Shown piece after piece: positions 35,034-42,511 of a stretch of 64,000 bases of DNA. A program made the translations under genes and the position numbers. The DNA comes from Candidatus Dormiibacterota bacterium (lineage in GTDB: Bacteria; Vulcanimicrobiota; Vulcanimicrobiia; Vulcanimicrobiales; Vulcanimicrobiaceae). The stretch is taken from positions 1 to 64,000 of the forward strand of contig DATKQG010000009.1 in the NCBI GenBank assembly GCA_035532835.1. Reading direction: 5' to 3'. Positions within the stretch are counted from its first letter, which is position 1. The number at the start of each line of letters is the position of its first letter. The notes under the pieces are model-generated. The model was given only the letters and a program-made list of their open reading frames with translations. It was not told the DNA's origin and did no database searches.

Positions 35034-36757
35034 GCGACCCACGGATCATCGCCATCCCCGACATTCACGGTCACGCGAAAGGCGAGCACCGGCCATTCGC
35101 CGAGGAGCGCCCGATCGCGTATTCGCCGCGCATGCTGTTTTTGTGGTTCTATCACGCATGCCGGCGCGGCTCGCCGCGCTTCCTCATGGTGACCGACCAC
35201 GTCAACTACCTCACGTTCGAAGATCCCGGTGCCGTGCACACCGTTCGGCGCGCATTGAAGCTGGCGCACGCCGGCGATCTCTACGGCGCTGCCGAGACGG
35301 CAGGCGTCGACGTTGCCCACGCGGCCGTCGTCTCCGAAGGGCTCCGCCGCGGGATGCGCTTCTCGATCGGCGCGGAGGTGGACAACGATCCCCGCTCGCG
35401 TCCGGACGCACAGAATATCGTCGATGCCATGCGCCCCGACGGCATCGTTCGATCGGTCCACTTTCTGACGATCGATCATCCCGAAAAAGGCGCGGAGTGG
35501 CCGTGGCCGTTCGATAATGCGGAATTCTCGCATCTATACGACGTCGTTGGAACGCAGCGCACCTGGGAACTCTACATGGAGCGCTTGCTCGACGACATCG
35601 AGAAGCTCCCCGGCCACATCGTGGGCCACTTCTACGTTCCCGCCAGCTTCGGCCATTGGCCCGAACCCGCGGCGCTCGAACGCTACGAGGATCAACTCCT
35701 GGACGCATGCCTTGCGCGTGGGATGGCGGTCGAAATCAATTCACGCTTCCTCTATCGCGAGACCGACGACGAGCAGCGTGCCAAACTCATCGAGGCCTAC
35801 AAACGCCTGATGCGCAAGGCCAAAGCCAAAGGTGTCGGCATCGCGATCGGTTCGGATGCGCACAGCCCGCGGGATCAAGGCGGAGCCTTCGAAACGATCC
35901 TGCAAATGCTCGATGCCTGCGAAGTCAACGAGCTGCTATTCCCGGTCGGCGGCCGTCTGCTTCGCGTCGTTTTACGTGCGACCAAGGAGCATATCGAACA
36001 GCAGAAGCAGCCCGAGCCGAGCCAGGCCGGCAGCAGCATCAGCGGGTTCAGCCGCGCTGAGCTAGGATTGCCCGAGGACCTCGAGACGCGCGAAATCGGC
36101 GGCAAAGTCCGCAGCGAAGGCGCGAAAAAACGCGGAACCGGGCCGGCACGCACGACCAAAAAGCCCGCCGCCTCCGGCGCCGCGCCGAAGGCGAGCTCGC
36201 GTCGCTCGGCCGAATCGGCCGCATCCTCTTCCAAGGCTAAAGAAGCCAAGACCACGGCTCCGGCACCGGAGGTAAAAGCACCCAAGGCCGCTCCCGCAGC
36301 GAAGGCCCCCAAGGCTCCCGCAGCCGCGGTGAAAGCCGAGCCTCCGGCTAAACCCGCCAAGAGTCCCGCAGCCCCGGCCAAGAAGCCCGCCCTCAAAGCG
36401 CCGGTTAAGGCGGCAGCGGTTAAAGCCAAGCCCAAGCCGGTAGCCAAGGCCAAGCCCGCGGCGAAGGCCGTAAAGGCGCCCGCGAAAAAGGCCGCGGCGG
36501 CGAAAGCTCCCGCGAAAAAGGCCGTCCAAAAGAAGGCTGCGCCGGCCAAAAAAGCCGCCGTCAAGCGCACCGCTCCCGCCAAAAAAGCCGCACCCAAGAA
36601 GAGCGCACCGGTAAAGAAAGCCGCACCGGCCAAAAAAGCGCCCGCCAAGAAGACGGCATCGAAACCCGTGGCGAAAGCTCGCAAGCCTGCGCCGAAGGCG
36701 GCCGTCAAGAAGAAAGCTCCCGCAGCCAAGAAAAAACCTGCGCCAAAACGTCGTTAA
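34997..36757 (+). CDS. PHP-domain protein with histone-H1-like Lys/Ala/Pro tail
   Basis: Residues ~15-345 form a PHP phosphoesterase-type domain with metal motifs PDIHGHAKGEH, FLMVTDHVNYL, VGHFYVPASFGHW and AIGSDAHSPRDQGG. PHP enzymes are di- or trinuclear metal phosphoesterases. From ~375 to 586 follows a low-complexity basic tail of AKKA, PAKKA and APKAA repeats that looks like histone H1 or the HctB/AlgP class of bacterial DNA-binding tails. The combination suggests a nucleoid-bound or nucleic-acid-acting enzyme. The start is uncertain: GTG 34997 overlaps the upstream gene by 37 bases, and a CTG at 35030 is possible. Confidence 0.82.
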   Translation: MDSAWRKGSRTLSDPRIIAIPDIHGHAKGEHRPFAEERPIAYSPRMLFLWFYHACRRGSPRFLMVTDHVNYLTFEDPGAVHTVRRALKLAHAGDLYGAAETAGVDVAHAAVVSEGLRRGMRFSIGAEVDNDPRSRPDAQNIVDAMRPDGIVRSVHFLTIDHPEKGAEWPWPFDNAEFSHLYDVVGTQRTWELYMERLLDDIEKLPGHIVGHFYVPASFGHWPEPAALERYEDQLLDACLARGMAVEINSRFLYRETDDEQRAKLIEAYKRLMRKAKAKGVGIAIGSDAHSPRDQGGAFETILQMLDACEVNELLFPVGGRLLRVVLRATKEHIEQQKQPEPSQAGSSISGFSRAELGLPEDLETREIGGKVRSEGAKKRGTGPARTTKKPAASGAAPKASSRRSAESAASSSKAKEAKTTAPAPEVKAPKAAPAAKAPKAPAAAVKAEPPAKPAKSPAAPAKKPALKAPVKAAAVKAKPKPVAKAKPAAKAVKAPAKKAAAAKAPAKKAVQKKAAPAKKAAVKRTAPAKKAAPKKSAPVKKAAPAKKAPAKKTASKPVAKARKPAPKAAVKKKAPAAKKKPAPKRR

Positions 36758-36783
36758 GCCCATGAGCCCTCAGGAGGGTGAAA

Positions 36784-38823
36784 ATGGCCGAGATCGCTCG
36801 CCTACGCAACGTCGCTTTCGTCGGCCCGCACCATGCGGGCAAGACGACGCTGGTGGAGGCCGTACTCTCATATTGTGGAGCGGTCGGGCGACGAGGGTCG
36901 ATCGCCGAAGGCACGACCGTCACCGATCACGAGCCGGAGTGTATCGCGCACGCGGAGTCGACGACCGTCGGCTTCGCGCATTGTTCGAATAACGATATCG
37001 ATCTCACGATCGTCGATACGCCCGGATTCATCGATTTCTTCGAAGAGACCAAAATGGTCTTGATCGGCGTCGACGCTGCGGTCGTCGTCATCGATGCCGA
37101 GCCGAGCCGCATCTCGCAGACGCAGGGACTGATCGATTATCTCGAGGCTCTGCATCTCCCGCACCTGTTCGTCGTCAACAAAATGGATCGCCCGGGAGCC
37201 GACTTCGAAGCCACGCTTCACGCATTGCAGGAGGCCTACGGCCGGCACGTGGTCGCCGAACAGTGGCCGATCGGAGCCGCCGAAAACTTCAGCGGGTACG
37301 TCGACCTCGCACAGATGAGCGCGTACACGTTCGTGGATGGAAACGAACGGCAGGCCGCCATATCCGGCCCCACGCTGGAACGCGCCGAACGAGCGCGAGC
37401 GGAGCTTCTCGAGGCGATGGCGGATTTCGACGATCACCTGATGGAAGAACTCCTCGAAGGCGTCGAGCCCCCCATCGATGAGGTGGAGCGCGACCTGTAC
37501 GCTGAATGCTCGCACGACCAGATCGTCCCCGTGCTGGTGGCATCAGCGGCGAACGGCGCGGGCATTCCGGCGCTGGTGCGAGCGATCGAGCATTGGTTTC
37601 CTTCGCCGTTGGATGCGCCGCATATCGATGCCGAAGGCCGCGAGATCGTTGCGGACGCTCAGGCACCGACGGTCGCACGCGTCATCAAAACCTCGATTCA
37701 TCCGCAGTCGGGAAAGCTCTCGGTGGTACGCATTCTCTGCGGCACGATCGATGCCGACGCAACCCTGACCGATCTCGACCACGGAGCCGAAAAGGTACGC
37801 TCGGGCGGCCTCTATCGGCTGCAAGGCAAGAAGCAGGAACCGCTGTCGCAAGCCGGCCCCGGAGCGATCGTCGCGATCGCGCGGCTCGAAAACGTCACCA
37901 CCGGCGACACCCTCACCGCGAACGGCCATCGCGTCCTTCTGCCCCGGACGGCGAGCGCTGAGCCGGTCTTCGCACTGGCCGTCAAACCGCGCGAGCGCAT
38001 CGACGAAGCGAAGATCTCGCAAGTGCTGGCAAAAGTGATCGACGAGGACCCGTCGCTGCGCCTCGAACGCGAGCCCGTAACGCACGAACTCCTCCTTCTC
38101 GGCAACGGAGAGCAGCACGTTGCGATCGCGCTCGAACGGCTGGGCCGCAAGTACAAAGTCGATTTGGAATCGCACCCGCCGACCATCCCCTATCTAGAGA
38201 CGATCACCACCGGCACCGAGATTCATTCGCGCTACAAGCATCAGACCGGAGGTCACGGGCAATTCGCCGACGTCTGGCTGCGTTTCGAACCGCGCTCGCG
38301 CGGTGAAGGCGTGAGCTTCGAAAGCCGGATCGTAGGCGGAGTCGTACCTCGACAATTCATCCCCGCCGTCGAAAAGGGCGTCCACGAAGCGCTCGCCCGC
38401 GGCCCCGCAGGCTATCCCGTCGCCGATCTGCACGTCACCCTCTTCGACGGCCAATACCACGATGTGGACTCGAGCGAACAGGCTTTCAAGACCGCCGCCG
38501 GGATGGCCGTGCGTGAGGCTCTCGCGAAGCGCGGCCCGATTCTCCTCGAGCCGATCGCCCGGGTGAGCGTCACCCTCCCGACGGCCTTCACATCCGCCGT
38601 GATCGCGCAATTGACCGGCAAACGGGGCCAGATTTTGGGCATGAATCCGAGCAACCGTGCAGGCTTCGACATCGTAGAAGCCGATGTACCGCAAGTCGAA
38701 CTTTCGCGGTATATTACGGAGCTGCGTACCGCGACCCAAGGGCTCGGCACCTACGCGTGGAGGCACGAGCGGTACGACCCCGTTCCGACCAACCGGGTAG
38801 GACCTAAAGCAGCCGTCTCATAA
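36784..38823 (+). CDS. Elongation factor G paralogue (EF-G2-type)
   Basis: A 679-residue translational GTPase of EF-G architecture. The G1 motif VGPHHAGKTTLVEAV carries HHAGKT rather than the AHIDAGKT of canonical EF-G; then come DTPGFIDF (G3) and VVNKMDRPGADF (G4), domain IV with HQTGGHGQFADVWLRFEP, and domain V. Divergent EF-G paralogues of this kind lack translocation activity in some species or act in recycling or stress. ATG 36784 is chosen because AGGAGG lies 7 bases upstream. Confidence 0.88.
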   Translation: MAEIARLRNVAFVGPHHAGKTTLVEAVLSYCGAVGRRGSIAEGTTVTDHEPECIAHAESTTVGFAHCSNNDIDLTIVDTPGFIDFFEETKMVLIGVDAAVVVIDAEPSRISQTQGLIDYLEALHLPHLFVVNKMDRPGADFEATLHALQEAYGRHVVAEQWPIGAAENFSGYVDLAQMSAYTFVDGNERQAAISGPTLERAERARAELLEAMADFDDHLMEELLEGVEPPIDEVERDLYAECSHDQIVPVLVASAANGAGIPALVRAIEHWFPSPLDAPHIDAEGREIVADAQAPTVARVIKTSIHPQSGKLSVVRILCGTIDADATLTDLDHGAEKVRSGGLYRLQGKKQEPLSQAGPGAIVAIARLENVTTGDTLTANGHRVLLPRTASAEPVFALAVKPRERIDEAKISQVLAKVIDEDPSLRLEREPVTHELLLLGNGEQHVAIALERLGRKYKVDLESHPPTIPYLETITTGTEIHSRYKHQTGGHGQFADVWLRFEPRSRGEGVSFESRIVGGVVPRQFIPAVEKGVHEALARGPAGYPVADLHVTLFDGQYHDVDSSEQAFKTAAGMAVREALAKRGPILLEPIARVSVTLPTAFTSAVIAQLTGKRGQILGMNPSNRAGFDIVEADVPQVELSRYITELRTATQGLGTYAWRHERYDPVPTNRVGPKAAVS

Positions 38824-38869
38824 AAGAAGCGCCGAACGCGCGCTCTTCTTCGTGGAGGCCTACCACTTC

Positions 38870-40504
38870 GTGAAACGGATTCTCGCTATTGCGGCCGCCG
38901 GGTTGCTACTCGCCGGTTGCTCGAAGGTTGCCAACCAGTCCGGCCTAGCCGGCGGCGATCACCCTTGGACGCAGCCCGGCATTCTTCGCGTCGCCATTCA
39001 AAACGAGCCGAAGAATCTCAACCCAGTGCTATCGTCGAATACGACCGATGTCTTCATCGATCGGTTCATGTTCGAGCCACTGCTCTCCGCCAACGAAAAG
39101 GGCGACCCGATCCCCATGCTGGCATCGCAGGTTCCCACCATGGAGAATGGCGGCATCAGCAAAGACGGGCTCACCATCACCTATCACCTCCGCAAGGACG
39201 TGAAGTGGACCGACGGCCAGCCCGTCACGAGCAAAGATGTCAAATTTTCGTGGCAAGCGCTGATGAATCCCAATAACAATGTGGTCTCGCGCAACGGCTA
39301 CGACGCGATTGCTTCCATCGATACGCCCGACGATTATACGGTCGTCGTGCATCTGAAGCGGAAATTCTCACCGTTCGTGAATACCTTCTTTGCCGATAGC
39401 GACCAGCCGTATTCTATCGTTCCCGAACACGTGCTCGCAAAGTATCCGAACGTTAACCAAATCCCGTTCAACAGCGAGCCGACCGTCACGGACGGGCCCT
39501 TTCGCTTCGGCGAATGGGTCCACAACGATCACATTACGCTGGTTCCCAACGACGGCTTCTTCATGGGTAAGCCCGGCCTAAAACAGATCGATCTCAAGAT
39601 CATTCCCGACGAGAACACGTCGGTCAACCTGCTCAAGACGCACGCGATCGACTGGATCTACCAGGCCTCGATCCGCACTTATCCCGACTTGCAGGGCGCC
39701 AAGGATCTCACGACGGTCTGGATGCGCGTGAACGGCTACTATGGAATTCAACTCAATACGTCGAGCCCGTCTCTGCGCGACGTTCGCGTCCGTCAAGCGA
39801 TCGCCGCCGCGATCAACAAAGAAGACCTCGTAAAGACCACCGCATTCGGGCAAGAGACGGTCGCAACCGAAGACATCCCGGATTTCATGTGGGCGTTCGA
39901 TCCGAAGGTGCGTTCGATCCCGTTCAATCCGGCTAAATCCAGGCAGTTGCTCGAGCAAGCGGGTTTCAAGCCCGGACCCGACGGCATCATGCGTAAGAAC
40001 GGCCAGCCGCTCTCACTGCTCTTCGTAACCGTCAATTCCGACGTCACCTTCAAGCAACTTGCGGTTGAGATACAAGCCGAACTGCGCACCATCGGTGTTA
40101 AGACGGAGATTAAGCTCTTCCCCGGCGCGCAGCTATTCGCTCCGGCCGGTGAGGGCGGGATCTTGCAACAGGGCAAGTACGACATGGTCGTCGACGGTTG
40201 GTATGCCGGCATCGATCCGGACGACAGTTCACAATTTATGTGCCAAAACGTGCCGCCGGGCGGGTACAATTACACCCGCTACTGCAATCCGGAGATGCAG
40301 GCCGCACAGGAAGATGCGCTCTCGCATTACGACCAGGCAACGCGCAAGCTCGCCTATGCGAAGACGCAGGCATTACTAGCGCGCGACGCGCCGCAAATCT
40401 TCATCTGCTGGCTACGTCAGCAACATCCCATCAGCGTCGACTTCAAAGGACTCACGCCCAATCCGGTGGTCGAGAACTGGAACGCATGGCAATGGAGCAT
40501 CTAG
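38870..40504 (+). CDS. Peptide/solute ABC transporter substrate-binding lipoprotein (family 5)
   Basis: A 544-residue lipoprotein with the signal KRILAIAAAGLLLAGCSK and a family-5 solute-binding body: WTQPGILRVAIQNEPKNLNP, ITYHLRKDVKWTDGQPVTSK, VKFSWQALMNPNNNVVSRNG and VRVRQAIAAAINKEDLV. GTG 38870 is chosen because it starts the lipoprotein signal and GGAGG lies 10 bases upstream. It is a close paralogue of the partial protein at 1-695 and, like it, has no permease or ATPase gene next to it. Probably a peptide or other short-oligomer receptor. Confidence 0.92.
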   Translation: MKRILAIAAAGLLLAGCSKVANQSGLAGGDHPWTQPGILRVAIQNEPKNLNPVLSSNTTDVFIDRFMFEPLLSANEKGDPIPMLASQVPTMENGGISKDGLTITYHLRKDVKWTDGQPVTSKDVKFSWQALMNPNNNVVSRNGYDAIASIDTPDDYTVVVHLKRKFSPFVNTFFADSDQPYSIVPEHVLAKYPNVNQIPFNSEPTVTDGPFRFGEWVHNDHITLVPNDGFFMGKPGLKQIDLKIIPDENTSVNLLKTHAIDWIYQASIRTYPDLQGAKDLTTVWMRVNGYYGIQLNTSSPSLRDVRVRQAIAAAINKEDLVKTTAFGQETVATEDIPDFMWAFDPKVRSIPFNPAKSRQLLEQAGFKPGPDGIMRKNGQPLSLLFVTVNSDVTFKQLAVEIQAELRTIGVKTEIKLFPGAQLFAPAGEGGILQQGKYDMVVDGWYAGIDPDDSSQFMCQNVPPGGYNYTRYCNPEMQAAQEDALSHYDQATRKLAYAKTQALLARDAPQIFICWLRQQHPISVDFKGLTPNPVVENWNAWQWSI

Positions 40505-41046
40505 GCAACCCCGGCCACTCGAGCGGCCACGCACCGGATCTCATCTGGCTGCGCAAAATGATCGTCGAACGCGCGCTCACCCGGGGAGACTACGTCCTCT
40601 CGGGCGGCGCGCGTAGCGACTACTACATCGACAAGTTTCGCCTCTTTGCCGATCCTCAAGTGCTGCGCCGCATCGCGCGGCTCTTTACGCCGCTGGTAGC
40701 CGAGACGAATCCCGATCTGATCGGCGGCACCGAACTCGGCGGCGTCGTCATCGCCACCGCCGTTTCGCAAATGACCGGCATCCCCATGATCGCCGTCCGC
40801 AAGCAGCCTAAGGGCTACGGCGCCTTCGCCGACGAGTTCGTCGAAGGCCCGTACGAGCAAGGCCAGCACGTGTTGTTGCTCGAGGACGTCGTCACGACCG
40901 GCCGCGAGCTCCTCGGATCCGCCGCCCGCCTCGAAGAACTCGGCCTGAAAGTTACGCCCTGCGCGGTCGTAAGCCGCGGCCTCGCGCCGGTGCGCGCGCT
41001 GATCCAGTTCTCGCTTCCGCGCGGCAACGCGCAGATGGAAAACTAA
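40492..41046 (+). CDS. pyrE: Orotate phosphoribosyltransferase
   Basis: A 184-residue enzyme with the PRPP motif HVLLLEDVVTTGRELLGSA (EDVVTTG), the N-terminal SGGARSDYYIDKFRLFADP and the IAVRKQPKGYG segment. It makes OMP from orotate and PRPP in pyrimidine synthesis. Starts at ATG 40486, 40492 or 40558 are possible; the first two overlap the preceding gene's end. It is convergent with an MBL-fold gene across element C. No other pyr gene is in the window. Confidence 0.93.
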   Translation: MEHLGNPGHSSGHAPDLIWLRKMIVERALTRGDYVLSGGARSDYYIDKFRLFADPQVLRRIARLFTPLVAETNPDLIGGTELGGVVIATAVSQMTGIPMIAVRKQPKGYGAFADEFVEGPYEQGQHVLLLEDVVTTGRELLGSAARLEELGLKVTPCAVVSRGLAPVRALIQFSLPRGNAQMEN

Positions 41047-41073
41047 GGACGGCTCTTTGTCCTGAGCGCGCTT

Positions 41074-41236
41074 CGTGCTTGCTGGAGGGGTGGCTACACC
41101 GTTGTGGCGGGGACGCGCGCGGATTTCGCATCGTGCGAAATCCACTACTCCGTTCGTCGTCGCTCCCGCCCTCCGGGCTCCGCTCCTCCCTCACAGGCCC
41201 CGCCACAACGGTGTAGCCGCCCCTCTAGCAAGCGCG
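41074..41236. repeat. Long inverted-repeat element C
   Basis: Arms 41074-41112 and 41198-41236 pair over 39 bp, with 36 Watson-Crick and three G-U-type positions. The 85-base core contains a perfect 10-bp hairpin with loop TCG at 41121-41143 and, on the minus strand, a CCCG-GAGGG-CGGG hairpin (near 41165-41178) followed by GACGAACGG, the same motif as in elements A and B. It fills the gap between the convergent pyrE and MBL genes. The arm sequences are unrelated to those of A and B. Confidence 0.85.
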
Positions 41237-41260
41237 AACGCAGCAATAAGCGATAAAGGC

Positions 41261-42049
41261 TTAAATCGCTATTTCCGTGCCGTCGTCGGCGACTGTTGTG
41301 GGGCCGTGGAAGAGGGTGCGGGCGGCGGCTTCTAATTCGCGGGGCGCGAATTCCGTTCCGTAGTGGGTAAGGACGAGGCGGCGTACGCCGGCTCGTTGCG
41401 CCATCTCGCCGGCTTCGAGCGCAGAGAGATGGCCGCGCACTTCGCCGCTTTCGGCCGATAGGCCGAGCGCGGCTTCGCAGAGGAATAGCGAGCAATCGCG
41501 CGCGAGTTCGGCTACGGCTTCGCATGGTGCGGTGTCGCTCGAGTAGACGACGCTCCGTCGATCGCGTTCGGCGCGGATCGCGTAGGCGTCGATATAGTGG
41601 ACGGTCTTTGCGAACGTGAGATCGAGATCGCCGATGGCCAGCCGCTCGCTCGGGTCGTATTCGCGAACTTCGAAGACCTCGTCGAGAAAATCTTTCTCGC
41701 CTTCACGTGCAAACGTCGCGCAGAGGCGGCGCAGCATGGCTTCGCCGCCGGGCGGCAGCCAAAGCGGCATGCGGCCCGAGCGCGCGTCGCGAAGCAATGG
41801 GCCGTATTTGAGCCCGTAACGTAAGGGGATGATATCGAGGAAGTGATCGGCGTGCATGTGCGTGATGACGACGCCGTCCAGCGTTGGATAGTCGGCCGCG
41901 AGCCGAAGGTTTGCCAGCGCTCCGGTGCCCAGATCGAAGAGCAACGATGTCGTCGCGGTGCGAAGCAGATGGCAACTGCACGCGCGCCCGGGGCGAGGAA
42001 CCGATGGGCTCGATCCCACCACGCGGACGCGCATGGAGGTCGCCATCAC
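41261..42049 (-). CDS. MBL-fold hydrolase (RNase Z-like)
   Basis: A 262-residue metallo-beta-lactamase protein of the RNase Z/ElaC-like group: VVITHMHADHFLDIIPLRYG (HxHxDH), VVYSSDTAPCEAVAELARD and LVLTHYGTEFAP. The exosite arm typical of tRNase Z was not seen, so a phosphodiesterase or related hydrolase role is as likely as tRNA 3' processing. It overlaps the bcp gene start by 4 bases and is probably co-transcribed with it. Confidence 0.88.
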   Translation of the reverse strand: MMATSMRVRVVGSSPSVPRPGRACSCHLLRTATTSLLFDLGTGALANLRLAADYPTLDGVVITHMHADHFLDIIPLRYGLKYGPLLRDARSGRMPLWLPPGGEAMLRRLCATFAREGEKDFLDEVFEVREYDPSERLAIGDLDLTFAKTVHYIDAYAIRAERDRRSVVYSSDTAPCEAVAELARDCSLFLCEAALGLSAESGEVRGHLSALEAGEMAQRAGVRRLVLTHYGTEFAPRELEAAARTLFHGPTTVADDGTEIAI

Positions 42050-42501
42050 GGCAGCGATGCTAGGACCTCTTCCGCGTGCTCGTCCACTTTGACTTTCGGC
42101 CAGACCTTGGCGATCGTGCCCTTGGCATCGATCAAGAACGTCGCACGAGCGACGCCCTTGGTTTTTTTGCCGTACATATTTTTATCGACGATCACGCCGA
42201 ATGCGTCGCAGAGTTTCGAATCCGTGTCCGCCAAGAGGGTGAATGGGATCGCATATTTGGCTTTGAATTTTCGATGCGAATCGGCCGAATCGCGACTGAC
42301 GCCGACGATCCGCGCGCCCTTTGCGACGAAGTGTTTGTAGAGATCGCGAAACTGCGACGCCTCGTTCGTGCAACCCGGCGTGTCATCTTTCGGATAGAAA
42401 TAGACGATAAGCGGACCGCCGAGTAAGCCGGTGGTTCGCACCGGATTGCCCCCATCGTCGGTGACCGTCAGGTCTGGGAGGGAATCGCCTTCTACGAGCA
42501 C
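42046..42501 (-). CDS. bcp: Bcp/PrxQ-type thioredoxin-dependent peroxiredoxin
   Basis: A 151-residue peroxiredoxin with the peroxidatic Cys motif YFYPKDDTPGCTNEASQFRD, then IVGVSRDSADSHRKFKAKY and GVARATFLIDAKGTIAKVW. The usual resolving Cys, five residues after the first in many PrxQ proteins, is absent (GCTNEASQ), so it is probably a 1-Cys type or uses a distant Cys (KLCDAFG). GTG 42501 is preferred, with AAAGG five bases upstream. It reduces peroxides in the cytosol. Confidence 0.92.
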   Translation of the reverse strand: MLVEGDSLPDLTVTDDGGNPVRTTGLLGGPLIVYFYPKDDTPGCTNEASQFRDLYKHFVAKGARIVGVSRDSADSHRKFKAKYAIPFTLLADTDSKLCDAFGVIVDKNMYGKKTKGVARATFLIDAKGTIAKVWPKVKVDEHAEEVLASLP

Positions 42502-42511
42502 GATGGCCTTT

